64,000 bases of DNA from Flavobacterium selenitireducens. GTDB taxonomy: Bacteria > Bacteroidota > Bacteroidia > Flavobacteriales > Flavobacteriaceae. The notes beneath the pieces were generated by a model that was not told the DNA's origin, searched no databases, and saw nothing but the letters and a program-made list of their open reading frames with translations. Numbering within the stretch: the stretch's first letter is position 1; the number at the start of each line of letters is the position of its first letter. Shown piece by piece: positions 34,701 through 43,595 of this stretch. A program made the translations under genes and the position numbers. The DNA lies in NCBI RefSeq assembly GCF_014748335.1, contig NZ_JAAVIY010000001.1:186001-250000 (forward strand), in the 5' to 3' direction.

Positions 34701-35043
34701 TGGATGGACAGGAATTATTGTCGGCAGCCCATCGCTGCGATCGGCATTCACCCGCTGTAATGCCATACGGATTTTCCTTTTTTCGCGTCGGCTACAAACC
34801 TGTGACAATTCACGTCTCTCAACAAACCTAATGATGTCGCTTAAGGACTGGCAATGATGAACAATTGGAATTAACGTCGCAATCGGAAGATCCTTGCGCT
34901 TTTTTTATGAGCCAATCCCGCTGTACGCTGTAGCCCTTGCGCAGAATCTGTTTTTTGCAATCGTTTTTCGGGCTCCCGTTGGTCGCCCTCACACTTCAGC
35001 AAAAAATCGCTGTTGCGCTTCGGGGCTGCCGCTTCCATCGGGG
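34701..35043. other. Noncoding gap between the bestrophin remnant and menC
   Basis: This 343-bp stretch has no convincing gene. The left half (34701-34880) shows nothing recognisable. The right half (about 34885-35043) is a dispersed element that begins directly after the menC stop codon and resembles a second copy near 37300. Short minus-strand frames here (for example 34871-35062) are rejected as repeat translation. Confidence 0.6.
34885..35043 (-). repeat. Dispersed intergenic element, copy A (CCCGATGGAAG type)
   Basis: Read on the minus strand it starts right after the menC TAG with ccccgatggaagcgg, continues through gcgattttttgctg and ggcgaccaacgggagc, and ends with cgtacagcggga and cataaaaaaagcgcaagg. 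The first ~75 bases line up with copy B at 37311-37369. Elements starting tagccccgat...gaag are familiar behind stop codons in Flavobacterium, from memory. Confidence 0.55.
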
Positions 35044-36078
35044 CTAGGGCATTTGTCCCCAACCGAGTTCAGGCTTGTACCACAACGAACCGTTTTCGAC
35101 TATCAAAGGTGCTTCGATGTTGTTCGTGTACAGGGCCCCGGTTCCCAGGCCTTGCGGCATCGAAGTTCCCAAAGTGTACGTCCATTGCGCAATAGCGTTC
35201 AACCCGATATTGCTTTCCAGGGCCGATGTGATCCACCAACCGATGCCGCGCTGCCGGGCCAACGCGATCCATTGCAGCGTTCCCTTGAAACCACCAATAA
35301 AACTGGGCTTCAAAATGATGAATTGCGGCTTGATTGTGTCGAGCAATGCGGCCTTTTCTTCTTCAGAAAAAACGCCTATGAGCTCTTCGTCAAGCGCTAT
35401 GGGGAAAGGAGTCGATGCGCACAGATTTGCCATTTTGTCAGTCTGCCCCTTTTTAATTGGTTGCTCTATGCTATGTAGTTTAAATTCAGATAGTTTTTGT
35501 AGCTTATCTAAAGCCGAATCATATGAAAATGCGCCGTTTGCGTCGACGCGGATTTCCATTTCCGCTACGTCGAAATTGGAGCGTATAAAGCGCAACAGCT
35601 CAAGTTCTTTTTGAAAGTCAATGGCCCCGATCTTGAGTTTCACGCACGTAAAACCGGCTTTTATTTTTTCGCGGATCTGCGCGAGCATGTCTTGCTCGTC
35701 GCCCATCCAGATCAGTCCGTTTATCGCAATCGGCTTTACTCCTTGGGTGAATTCAGACGGGAACAGCACGTGAGGATTTTCGCTTTCCAACGACCGGAAC
35801 GCCATCTCCACGCCAAATTGTATCGACGGGAATTCGATCAGCGATTCCCAAAGCCGGGCTTCCCCTAAATGGATGTTGGCACAAACCCATTCGAGTCGAT
35901 GCTGGTAATCCGGCCGGTCGTCGACAGACAAGCCCCTGAGCAAGCCGCACTCTCCTATTCCCATTTTGCCTCGGTCTTCGAGGACCAGGAACCAGGTTTC
36001 CTTTTGCGTCAAGACACCTCGGGACGTGCCTGAAGGACGTTTGAACTGAAGATCATATCGCGTGCAGTAGGCTTTCAA
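35044..36078 (-). CDS. menC: o-Succinylbenzoate synthase MenC
   Basis: A 344-residue enolase-superfamily enzyme that dehydrates SHCHC to o-succinylbenzoate in menaquinone synthesis. The N-terminal capping domain begins KAYCTRYDLQFKRPSGTSRGVL; the barrel carries the KxK-type motif CVKLKIGAIDF, the metal aspartate in IRVDANGAFSYD, EQPI, and FIILKPSFIGGFKG. No ATG fits: TTG 36078 gives the family's normal start and lies 1 bp after the stop of the upstream TPR gene (TGA, then T, then TTG). The ATG at 36261 lies inside the TPR gene and is rejected. A distant enolase-type racemase is less likely given menA and menB nearby. Confidence 0.9.
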   Translation of the reverse strand: MKAYCTRYDLQFKRPSGTSRGVLTQKETWFLVLEDRGKMGIGECGLLRGLSVDDRPDYQHRLEWVCANIHLGEARLWESLIEFPSIQFGVEMAFRSLESENPHVLFPSEFTQGVKPIAINGLIWMGDEQDMLAQIREKIKAGFTCVKLKIGAIDFQKELELLRFIRSNFDVAEMEIRVDANGAFSYDSALDKLQKLSEFKLHSIEQPIKKGQTDKMANLCASTPFPIALDEELIGVFSEEEKAALLDTIKPQFIILKPSFIGGFKGTLQWIALARQRGIGWWITSALESNIGLNAIAQWTYTLGTSMPQGLGTGALYTNNIEAPLIVENGSLWYKPELGWGQMP

Positions 36079-36079
36079 A

Positions 36080-37279
36080 TCAATCTTCGAGTAGTTTGAT
36101 GGCTTTTTCAAAATCACGGGAATCGAGGCCGGCTTTTTTGAGATCGGCGAAGTCCTTTCGCACGCGATCTTTCCAGCTTGTGGTCGTGTTGACGTTTTCC
36201 CCTTTGTATTTGCGGTAGATGTCGCGCGCACGTGAAAAGTCGTCGCTGAGCAAAAAAACATGAGCCTTCCCGAGCTTGACCAAAAGATCGGATCCGTCCA
36301 GCTTTTCGGCGTCGTCGAACGCTTGCTTTGCCTTGGTAAGCTGTTTGGAAAACAAATAATTCATGCCTTGGTTGTAAAAATCCTTCGATGTGGCGTTTCC
36401 GTTCACAAAAATCGCAGAGTTGAGTAAATCGATGGCTTTGTCATACTTACCCGATGCGAAATGTTGCTGCGCCTGGTTCCGGATTGCAGCCAGCAAGCCT
36501 TTGTTTGCCGATTTGCTGTCGAGACAATTGTCGCCAAAGTCGCGAAAGGCTTTTGCCTTTTCTTCAATCAATAATTTTTGGTATTCGGCAAACGTATATT
36601 TGAACGTAAATTGGTCGAGAATGCACGTACACAGCGGTTCGGCTTCGATCATCAACTGCGCCAACCCGGAGGTTTCACAGAGTTCAAGCAACGATTTTTT
36701 GTTATCCGCATTCCAGCCTGTGCTCGCTTTTTTGTCGACCCAAGGCACGACTTCCAGCACGATTTTTTGTTTCATGATCCAGTTGTCGCTCTCAAAACCG
36801 AAGTAAATCGTAGGAGAATTCAGGCATAGCGAGCGACCGGTGACGAGCTTGACTTCTTTGCTGACAGCGTTGTTCTGATAGATGCAGGCCTTTTCAGGTT
36901 TGCCTGATGTTCGATAATCTTCGGATTTGTCTTTGTCGGTAAACAACGCATATCTGCATTTGTCGTCACCCGATATTTTGGACAGCAGGAATACTGCTCC
37001 GGCCGAACCCTGGCTGATACCCGACGGATCCGGTATGGCTTTGAGCAGGGAAACCAGGCTGTTGGCCATTTGCTGGTTTTCGTCGAGAACCGTTATGCGG
37101 TAGACGAACTCGGTGGTGCCGAGCGGGAAATTTTCGGTTTTGACTACCAGGCGTTCCCCTGCCGGGACGATGATTTCCCTTGTCGTAGCGCGTTCTTTGT
37201 CCCAGTAGCCGTTCTGGGCAAGAAGGTTTGTGGTGACAATGCCGAAAGCGAACAGTAATATGGATTTGGACAACTTCAT
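36080..37279 (-). CDS. Secreted TPR-repeat protein
   Basis: A 399-residue protein with a signal peptide (MKLSKSILLFAFGIVTTNLLAQ). The middle is an uncharacterised beta-rich domain (about 30-200), and the C-terminal ~140 residues contain TPR-like helix pairs (QHFASGKYDKAIDLLNSAIF, KQLTKAKQAFDDAEKL, DDFSRARDIYRKY). Several cysteines (CRYALF, CIYQN, CLNSP, CTCIL) suggest disulfides. TPR domains bind partner proteins; none is known here. It directly precedes menC (1-bp gap) in an operon-like arrangement. The ATG at 37279 was chosen over 37399 because it starts the signal peptide. Confidence 0.8.
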   Translation of the reverse strand: MKLSKSILLFAFGIVTTNLLAQNGYWDKERATTREIIVPAGERLVVKTENFPLGTTEFVYRITVLDENQQMANSLVSLLKAIPDPSGISQGSAGAVFLLSKISGDDKCRYALFTDKDKSEDYRTSGKPEKACIYQNNAVSKEVKLVTGRSLCLNSPTIYFGFESDNWIMKQKIVLEVVPWVDKKASTGWNADNKKSLLELCETSGLAQLMIEAEPLCTCILDQFTFKYTFAEYQKLLIEEKAKAFRDFGDNCLDSKSANKGLLAAIRNQAQQHFASGKYDKAIDLLNSAIFVNGNATSKDFYNQGMNYLFSKQLTKAKQAFDDAEKLDGSDLLVKLGKAHVFLLSDDFSRARDIYRKYKGENVNTTTSWKDRVRKDFADLKKAGLDSRDFEKAIKLLED

Positions 37280-37310
37280 TTGTGCGTGTATTATGCGGCC
37301 CGGATGGAAG

Positions 37311-37440
37311 TGGAAAGCCTTTTGGCGATGCGCTATTTTTTGTTGGAGGGCCGCAGCGACCAACGGAAGCTCGTGGCATTCCCTACAAAAAAAGCGCAAT
37401 GGACCAAAGCTTGGAACGTACAGCCGGAATCGCCGCCAAA
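37311..37440 (+). repeat. Dispersed intergenic element, copy B
   Basis: The plus strand reads cggatggaagtgg, then gctattttttgttgg, gcgaccaacggaagctc, acaaaaaaagcgcaatgg and cgtacagccgga. The blocks match copy A (34885-35043), which lies in the opposite orientation. It starts 32 bp upstream of the TPR gene start, and a 61-codon frame across it is not considered a gene. Confidence 0.5.
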
Positions 37441-37558
37441 ATTAGGAAACGGTTTAACCATTTAAAAATTTGATTTTTGGGCAATTAAGTCGTTAAAACG
37501 TCTCATCGATTTAAATGGTTGAACATTAAAACGCAACGGCAAACGGTCAAATCCTGCC

Positions 37559-38236
37559 TTAAAGATCGATCGAATCGCCTATCGGCAGCAGCATCAAATC
37601 CTTGCCCGCTTCGTAAAATTTGCGTTTGGCGTCTTCGTGGTCGATCTTGATGTAACCGAAAGTGTCGTAGTGGTAGCCGAGAATCTTGTCGCATTCGACG
37701 AAATCCGAAGCCGTGATGGCATCCTCCACTCCCATGGTATAATTGCTTCCGATTGGAAAGATGGCCAGGTCGAGCTTGGTGCGCATCGGGATCAACTGCA
37801 TGTCGAAGGTAAGCGAGGTGTCGCCGGCGATGTAAATGTTCTTGTGCTGGCTTTCGATGACGAAGCCGCCGGGATTCCCGCCATAAGTTCCGTCCGGGAA
37901 AGCGCTCGAGTGATGCGCCACGACATATTTGACCTTGCCAAAGTCGAATTCCCAAATCCCGCCGTAGTTCATGCCGTGGGATTTAAAGCCTTTCTTTTCG
38001 TAATAGTCGGCTATTTCAGCATTTGAAACGATCGTCGCCCCGGTGCGCTTTGCAATGGCTTCCACGTCGAGAACGTGGTCGGCGTGGGCGTGGGTGAGTA
38101 AAATGTAATCGGCATCCAGTTCGTCGATATTGATGTCGGTTGCGAGCTCATTGGCCGTGATGTAAGGATCTACGATGATGTGGAGGCCGCCGACCGCTAT
38201 CGAAAGGGACGCGTGGCCAAGATAAGTGATTTTCAT
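37559..38236 (-). CDS. MBL-fold metal-dependent hydrolase (UPF0173 type)
   Basis: A 225-residue metallo-beta-lactamase-fold protein of the UPF0173/YtkL type. Metal ligands are visible in MKITYLGHASLSI (first histidine), THAHADHVLDVE (HxHxDH) near residue 50, VAHHSSAFPDGTYGG near residue 110, and AGDTSLTFDMQL. The chemistry within this subfamily has not been established. It sits between menA and the TPR-menC pair on the same strand; conserved neighbourhood with menaquinone genes is common in Flavobacteriaceae but no biochemical link is known. Confidence 0.92.
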   Translation of the reverse strand: MKITYLGHASLSIAVGGLHIIVDPYITANELATDINIDELDADYILLTHAHADHVLDVEAIAKRTGATIVSNAEIADYYEKKGFKSHGMNYGGIWEFDFGKVKYVVAHHSSAFPDGTYGGNPGGFVIESQHKNIYIAGDTSLTFDMQLIPMRTKLDLAIFPIGSNYTMGVEDAITASDFVECDKILGYHYDTFGYIKIDHEDAKRKFYEAGKDLMLLPIGDSIDL

Positions 38237-38299
38237 TGTTTTGCTGTTGAGTTGTGAGTGGTCGATTCGTTTTGTAGCCTATCTATGATGAATTCATTA

Positions 38300-39244
38300 T
38301 CAATGCGGATTCGTCAACGCCGTATAAATCTGCACAAAAATATCCTGGAGGAAATAAATGAACGAAAGGGCGAGCAAAACCGACATCAGGAACGTGCTGA
38401 TGGCGAGTTTCTTGAGTTCCGGATCGAGTGCGCGCGGCTCTTTGTTTTTTGCCACGCGGGCAAGATGGGCGATCATAGGCAAAAATGCTATCAGGTAAAT
38501 GTACTGGCCGATCGTAAAGCCTTCGAGGATCGAAAATATTACGACCATCAGCATGGCGGAAACCACGAGAAAGAAATGATAATTCTTGGCCGCGGCTCCG
38601 CCGATTTTGACGACAATGGTGTTTTTTCCGGATTTCCTGTCGGATTCCTCATCGCGCATGTTATTGAGGTTCAAAACGCCGACGCTCAAAAATCCGACGG
38701 CTGTCGCGGGCAGGATCAACAACGGCTCTACTTCTTTTTTGAACATGAAATAAATGCCCAGCGTGCTAACGTATCCAAAGAAAATCAACACGAAAAGATC
38801 GCCATAACCGCGATAACCGTAAGCCGTATTTCCCACCGTGTACCGGATTGCCGAAGCGACGGCCAGAAACCCGAGGAACAAAAACGCCAGCGAGTACAAA
38901 AGGTATTGTTCCTTGAACGAGAAATAGATCAGGGCTACGGCGGAGATGATCGTCAACACCGAAGTGAAAACCATTGCCCGTTTCATCTGGGCGGGGGAAA
39001 TTACGCCACTTTGCACGGCGCGCGCGGGACCAACCCGGTCGGCATTGTCGGTGCCTTTGACGCCGTCGCCGTAATCGTTGGCGAAATTGGACAGGATCTG
39101 CAACAGCAGCGTCGTGCTCAAAGCGAAAAAGACGATATACCAATTGAAATTGCCTTGTTTCATGGCGTAAAAACAGCCGATCAGGATTCCCGAAACGGAA
39201 AGTGGAAGTGTGCGCACCCTGGCGGCTTCGATCCAGTGTTTCAT
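38300..39244 (-). CDS. menA: 1,4-dihydroxy-2-naphthoate polyprenyltransferase MenA
   Basis: A 314-residue UbiA-superfamily membrane prenyltransferase with about nine hydrophobic helices. It attaches the polyprenyl chain to dihydroxynaphthoate, giving demethylmenaquinone in the inner membrane. The first aspartate-rich motif is NDYGDGVKGTDNADRVGP near residues 55-72, and the second is NNMRDEESDRKSGKNT near 195-210. The start MKHWIEAARVRTLPLS is typical of MenA. Other men genes (menB, menC, menD) lie within 10 kb on the same strand, which supports the assignment over other UbiA members. Confidence 0.95.
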   Translation of the reverse strand: MKHWIEAARVRTLPLSVSGILIGCFYAMKQGNFNWYIVFFALSTTLLLQILSNFANDYGDGVKGTDNADRVGPARAVQSGVISPAQMKRAMVFTSVLTIISAVALIYFSFKEQYLLYSLAFLFLGFLAVASAIRYTVGNTAYGYRGYGDLFVLIFFGYVSTLGIYFMFKKEVEPLLILPATAVGFLSVGVLNLNNMRDEESDRKSGKNTIVVKIGGAAAKNYHFFLVVSAMLMVVIFSILEGFTIGQYIYLIAFLPMIAHLARVAKNKEPRALDPELKKLAISTFLMSVLLALSFIYFLQDIFVQIYTALTNPH

Positions 39245-39315
39245 TTAAGGTTTATTTGTTTATTTAATTTTGTTCATCTGTCGATATGGCCGTCGGCCGG
39301 TGTTCGCCTCGTCAC

Positions 39316-39369
39316 CTGACTAATTGACTTATTCGCTAATTCGCTAATTGACTAATTGACTAATTATCT
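39316..39369. repeat. TTCGCTAATT/TGACTAATT simple intergenic repeat
   Basis: Tandem-like units (gactaattgac, attcgctaatt, ctaattatcta) fill the gap after the large PH-domain gene and run into its stop codon (TAG, 39368-39370 on the minus strand). Confidence 0.7.
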
Positions 39370-40864
39370 ACATCCAATTACTATCGCTTGTCTCCAATTC
39401 GTACAACCATTTGTTGACGTACGCGCTCACCACGGTATAATTGCCGAGTTGGAACGACAATTTTCCTCCGGCGGTATAGATGGTCAGGTAGCCGATGTCC
39501 GCCGCTTTGTGCCAAAACAGTTGGGAAACCGACAACGCCTGTATTTTTTGAGGCTCGATGATCTGGTTGGCCACATCCCATGCCCCACTCTGCTTTATGA
39601 TGAACCTATCGTGCACGAACAGTCTGTAATTGTGAAATCCGAAAGCCAACGACAGTCCCCTGAGGATGGCCCACAGCGGGAAAATCCACACGAAATCAAG
39701 CAGCACATCCGACGGTATCGCAAAATATGCTATTCCTAAAGGTACGACAATCGAAAGGAAAATCGAAAACACAAGTTTGCGATAATTCGGTATCAGCATC
39801 ACGCCTTTCTCAGGGATGCTGCCAAAGAGCAGTTGCAAGATCGAATCGCCTTCACGCCTATCGCATCCCGGGATTTCCATGAATGATTGTTTCTGCTCCT
39901 GTTCACCTCCCGTGGCCTGCTTAATGCGCAATTCGAGAATGTCGAGCTTCTTTTGAAAGTAGTTTCGGGAAACGGTCGTGATCTGGACTTTTTCGGGTTT
40001 GATGATCGTCGATTTGGTGTTGATGAGGCCATACGACAGCAAAAGCGAGCCTTTTTGGCGGGCGATCCTGAAGTTGAAATATTTGACGACCACGCGCACG
40101 ACGTTGACGATCAAAAACGCCGACAGCAAAAATCCGATAGCGATCAAGCCGGTTTGGACCGCAATAGATTCCTCAAGGATACTGTCGATTTTGGAGTCGT
40201 ATTCCGACGTATCGACAAGGCGTTGCAGATTTTCGTAAATCGTAATGAAAAATGCCAGCATCAATCCCAGCGTCCGCAAATAATTCGACGTGATACCGTA
40301 TTTCAGCAGGCTTAGGAAACTTATGTGGATGAATGGTTTTTGAGATTCAAGCGCGGGAACGTCATCATTTTGGCCTGCCGATTCGGTTTGGGCGACCGAG
40401 CGCGCGACATTGTCAAGCAATCGCTCCTTCAACGCAATGGCCAGTTGGTGGGAAATTGCCCGAATTTTCCCTTCTTTTTTATTCGAGCCGGCCGTGTCCA
40501 CTTCCAGCGTATACACGCCAATGATGCGTTGCAACAGCGACTGGCCTATGTTTACCTGCTGGATTTTTTGAAGTTGGATGAGCGTTTTCGATTTATTGAG
40601 GATGCCTTCGGTAATGACGAATTCCTCGTTTTCTTCGTCGATCCAGAATGTAAAATTGCGATATCGGCACCATCCGACGATAAGCGCCAAAACAAAAAAG
40701 CCGATAAGCGTAGCCGTAAGGGCGATGATCTTTTTATTGTTCAGATTGACCGCCGTGACGATAAGGATCGGCAAGAGCCCGCGTCCCCATTCCTGGAGCG
40801 TTTGGGCGAACATTACGATGATCCCTGTTTTGGACTGGCGTTGCGGACTGCTGAAATCGGCCAT
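39368..40864 (-). CDS. PH-domain (bPH2/YdbT-like) membrane protein
   Basis: A 498-residue inner-membrane protein with paired hydrophobic helices (about 43-66, 192-212, 225-255 and 352-400) separated by PH-like beta domains (each with a pattern like FTFWIDEENEEFVITEGILNKSKTLIQLQKIQQVNIGQSLLQRIIGVYTLEVDTA). Three bPH2 units can be recognised. The homologous Bacillus proteins YdbS/YdbT are paired similarly. The function is unknown; a role in membrane stress or lipid homeostasis is conjecture. A smaller PH-domain gene starts the pair only 4 bp upstream, so both are cotranscribed. Confidence 0.88.
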   Translation of the reverse strand: MADFSSPQRQSKTGIIVMFAQTLQEWGRGLLPILIVTAVNLNNKKIIALTATLIGFFVLALIVGWCRYRNFTFWIDEENEEFVITEGILNKSKTLIQLQKIQQVNIGQSLLQRIIGVYTLEVDTAGSNKKEGKIRAISHQLAIALKERLLDNVARSVAQTESAGQNDDVPALESQKPFIHISFLSLLKYGITSNYLRTLGLMLAFFITIYENLQRLVDTSEYDSKIDSILEESIAVQTGLIAIGFLLSAFLIVNVVRVVVKYFNFRIARQKGSLLLSYGLINTKSTIIKPEKVQITTVSRNYFQKKLDILELRIKQATGGEQEQKQSFMEIPGCDRREGDSILQLLFGSIPEKGVMLIPNYRKLVFSIFLSIVVPLGIAYFAIPSDVLLDFVWIFPLWAILRGLSLAFGFHNYRLFVHDRFIIKQSGAWDVANQIIEPQKIQALSVSQLFWHKAADIGYLTIYTAGGKLSFQLGNYTVVSAYVNKWLYELETSDSNWM

Positions 40865-40868
40865 CGGG

Positions 40869-41381
40869 TTAGAGTTCTTTTCTTATTTTTCCCATGAGCA
40901 ATTGCTTGATGTTTTCGGCCTGCTCCTTCTCTATTCCCGGGATCTCGATATCGCTCTGGCTGCCGCCTGCCGTAAATATTTCGACCTTCGCGAGCCCGAA
41001 AATGCGGGAAATGGCGCCTTCGTGCAATGCTACGTGCTGAATGCGGTTATAAGGGATAATCATGGTGTGCGTAGCGATCACACCATCGCGATACAACACA
41101 TCGTGTTCGCGGAACGCAAATCCTTTTTTGGAAAAGCTGATTCGGGAAAACCCAACGGTAAACACGATTGCGAAAAGCAACGCAGCAACCAGGTAAATCC
41201 CGTAGTCGCGGAATTCCTGCTGGAAATAGTACAGGGCGCCAATGGCAATCCCGACCACTGCAAAAACAATAGCCTCGACGATCAGGACTACTTTCCAGTA
41301 GTCTTTGTGGATTGGCGTGAACTGCACTTCCTCAAAACGCGGAAGATTGGTGGTATCTAAAGTTTCATTCGTGAAATCCAT
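40869..41381 (-). CDS. Small PH-domain (bPH2/YdbS-like) membrane protein
   Basis: A 170-residue protein with two N-terminal hydrophobic helices (about 29-50 and 54-77) and one bPH2 domain (FAFREHDVLYRDGVIATHTMIIPYNRIQHVALHEGAISRIFGLAKVEIFTAGG). It is the small partner of the adjacent large PH-domain gene, with a 4-bp gap. The pair probably forms a membrane complex. Its position between menB and menA is conserved in my recollection of Flavobacterium genomes, but a link with quinone synthesis is unproven. Confidence 0.88.
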   Translation of the reverse strand: MDFTNETLDTTNLPRFEEVQFTPIHKDYWKVVLIVEAIVFAVVGIAIGALYYFQQEFRDYGIYLVAALLFAIVFTVGFSRISFSKKGFAFREHDVLYRDGVIATHTMIIPYNRIQHVALHEGAISRIFGLAKVEIFTAGGSQSDIEIPGIEKEQAENIKQLLMGKIRKEL

Positions 41382-41385
41382 TTCA

Positions 41386-41508
41386 ATCAGCGAATTAGCG
41401 AATTTGATTAATTAGCGAATGGTATCGGGTGCAAATTGTGAAATTTGGGAAAGCATGTGTCAGGAACGAATCATTCGCTAATTCGCTAATTTTCACATTC
41501 ACTAATTT
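41386..41508. repeat. TTCGCTAATT simple intergenic repeat
   Basis: Copies at 41386-41420 (aattagcgaat orientation) and 41473-41508 (attcgctaatt orientation) flank a unique ~50-bp core; the second group abuts the menB stop codon (41508-41510). Confidence 0.7.
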
Positions 41509-42347
41509 TATGGAATCCACTTCTTCTCAAAATTCGGCTTGCGCTTCTCCAAAAACGCATTGCGTCCTTCGATGGCTTCATCGGTCATGTAAGCCAAACG
41601 CGTGGCTTCCCCGGCGAAGACCTGTTGGCCGACCATTCCGTCGTCGGTAAGGTTCATCGCGAACTTGAGCATTTTTATCGAAGTAGGCGATTTGGCGAGG
41701 ATTTCCTGGGCCCATTCGTAAGCTGTGGCTTCGAGTTCTTCGTGTGGGATTACGGCATTGACCATTCCCATTTCGAAAGCTTCCTGAGCCGAATAATTGC
41801 GTCCGAGGAAGAAAATTTCCCGCGCTTTCTTCTGTCCGACCATCTTGGCAAGATAAGCCGACCCATATCCGCCGTCAAAACTCGTCACATCGGCATCGGT
41901 TTGCTTGAAGATAGCGTGTTCCTTGCTGGCGAGCGTCAAATCGCAGACGACGTGCAAACTGTGCCCACCTCCGACGGCCCAGCCCGGAACGACCGCGATG
42001 ACGGCCTTTGGCATAAACCGGATCAGGCGTTGGACTTCGAGAATGTTGAGCCGGTGCATGCCGTCTTCCCCGACATAACCCTGGTGGCCACGCGCTTTTT
42101 GGTCGCCTCCACTGCAAAAACTCCAGATGCCGTCTTTGGTCGACGGTCCTTCGGCAGACAGCAAAACAACGCCAATCGACGTATCTTCCTGGGCGTCGTA
42201 AAAGGCGCGGTACAATTCGCTCGTCGTTTTGGGACGGAAAGCATTTCGGACATCTGGCCTGTTGAAGGCGATGCGCGCGACTCCATTGTATTTTTTGTAG
42301 GTGATATCTTCGAATTCGATGGCGGTCTGCCAGTTAATTTCTGCCAT
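41508..42347 (-). CDS. menB: 1,4-dihydroxy-2-naphthoyl-CoA synthase MenB
   Basis: A 279-residue crotonase-fold enzyme that closes the second ring of menaquinone from OSB-CoA. The oxyanion-hole regions are CSGGDQKARGHQGYVGEDG and VPGWAVGGGHSLHVVCDLTLAS; TDADVTSFDGGYGSAYLAKMVG is the MenB-specific block with the catalytic aspartate and serine region. The C-terminus ends FEKKWIP, as usual. Length is normal. It is separated from the PH-domain genes by repeats and faces a divergent C1 peptidase gene. Confidence 0.97.
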   Translation of the reverse strand: MAEINWQTAIEFEDITYKKYNGVARIAFNRPDVRNAFRPKTTSELYRAFYDAQEDTSIGVVLLSAEGPSTKDGIWSFCSGGDQKARGHQGYVGEDGMHRLNILEVQRLIRFMPKAVIAVVPGWAVGGGHSLHVVCDLTLASKEHAIFKQTDADVTSFDGGYGSAYLAKMVGQKKAREIFFLGRNYSAQEAFEMGMVNAVIPHEELEATAYEWAQEILAKSPTSIKMLKFAMNLTDDGMVGQQVFAGEATRLAYMTDEAIEGRNAFLEKRKPNFEKKWIP

Positions 42348-42405
42348 TTTTCAGGATTATTTGCGTAAAAATACTACTTTTCGGCCTCATAAAAATTAGC
42401 AATAC

Positions 42406-43515
42406 ATGAAAAAGTATGTCGTTGCAGCGGCGTTGCTGGCCGTTGCGATTTCAGGGTATTCCCAAAAATATGAATTCCAAACGATTAAGGATATCGAATG
42501 CGAACCGGTGACTTCACAAGGTCAGACGGGAACCTGCTGGAGCTTTTCCTCTACTTCTTTTCTCGAGTCTGAAATTTTCAGGATTACCGGCAAAAAAATC
42601 GACCTTTCCGAAATGTACAACGTGCGACACACTTATCCGAAAAAGGCTTATAACTACATCATGCGACAGGGCAATGCGCAATTCGGCGAAGGTGGATTGA
42701 ACCACGACGTGATCTTTAGCGCGCGCGACTTCGGGATTGTGCCGGCAAGTGCATTTTCTGGCCTGACCGAAGGACAAAAAGCGCACAATCACGCCGAAAT
42801 GGTCAAGCAACTCGAGGCTTTGGTCAAGGAAAACGCCAAGAAGCCGAGCGCCGACTGGCAGAACAAAGTAGACGCCATCCTCGACAATTTCCTGGGAAAA
42901 GACCTAAAGGAATTCACATTCGAAGGCAAGCGATACACACCTAAGTCATTTCTTGAGATGACCAAAATTAAAGTTTCTGATTACGTGACGATTACCTCTT
43001 TCACTCAAGCTCCGTTTCACCAGGATTTCGTACTTGACATTCCAGATAATTTTTCCAATGGCCGAATGTACAACGTTCCGCTCGACGAGTTTATCGCCAA
43101 CATCGACAACGCCCTCGAAAACGGCTATACCCTTGCGCTCGATGCTGACGTGAGCGAAAAGACGTTTTCGTCTAAATCCGGGATCGCCGTAATTCCTGAA
43201 AACGAAGCGGATATCAAGACGATCCTGACGGAAATACGTCCGGAGAAGCAGATTTCGCAGCAATTCCGCCAGTCTGAATTTGAGAATTTCAACACTACGG
43301 ACGACCATTTGATGCACATCGTCGGCAAGGTAAAAGACCAAAAAGGAAATGTCTACTACAAAGTCAAGAATTCGTGGGGAAGCCAGGCCGCGCATATCGG
43401 AAACGGCGGGTTTATCTACATGAGCGTTCCTTACATGCGACTCAAGGCCATTTCGGTCATGGTGCATAAAAAGGCGTTGTTGTCCAAAACCAGGAAGGGA
43501 TTGTCAATTAGATAA
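42406..43515 (+). CDS. Secreted C1-family cysteine peptidase (bleomycin hydrolase/PepC-like)
   Basis: A 369-residue papain-fold peptidase with a signal peptide (MKKYVVAAALLAVAISGYSQ). The active-site cysteine is C44 in QGQTGTCWSFSS, the histidine is in DDHLMHIVGK and the asparagine in KNSWG. It resembles PepC/bleomycin hydrolase but is shorter and exported. No sorting domain is seen, so it is probably periplasmic or secreted by Sec only. The last codons (SIR and TAA, 43504-43515) run into an intergenic simple repeat, so the exact C-terminus may be repeat-derived. Confidence 0.92.
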   Translation: MKKYVVAAALLAVAISGYSQKYEFQTIKDIECEPVTSQGQTGTCWSFSSTSFLESEIFRITGKKIDLSEMYNVRHTYPKKAYNYIMRQGNAQFGEGGLNHDVIFSARDFGIVPASAFSGLTEGQKAHNHAEMVKQLEALVKENAKKPSADWQNKVDAILDNFLGKDLKEFTFEGKRYTPKSFLEMTKIKVSDYVTITSFTQAPFHQDFVLDIPDNFSNGRMYNVPLDEFIANIDNALENGYTLALDADVSEKTFSSKSGIAVIPENEADIKTILTEIRPEKQISQQFRQSEFENFNTTDDHLMHIVGKVKDQKGNVYYKVKNSWGSQAAHIGNGGFIYMSVPYMRLKAISVMVHKKALLSKTRKGLSIR

Positions 43516-43595
43516 TTAGTCGATTAGATGATTAGTCGATTAGTTAATTAGTCGATTGGTTAATTAAATAATTAGTCGATTAGATGATTGGGCGA
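43505..43595. repeat. ATTAGTCGATTAG simple repeat after the C1 peptidase
   Basis: About eight near-identical units (attagataattag, tcgattagatgattag, ttaattagtcgatt) start inside the last three sense codons of the C1 peptidase and continue to about 43595. Confidence 0.75.

Noticed and set aside
34871..35062. 63-codon minus-strand frame downstream of menC
   Set aside because: It translates dispersed element copy A and has no domain.
37280..37465. 61-codon frame between the TPR gene and the MBL hydrolase
   Set aside because: It starts with a non-ATG codon and is made of dispersed element copy B.
38258..39319. 353-codon plus-strand frame opposite menA
   Set aside because: Antisense to MenA; the sequence is a low-quality mix rich in H, R and Q and runs into the repeat region.
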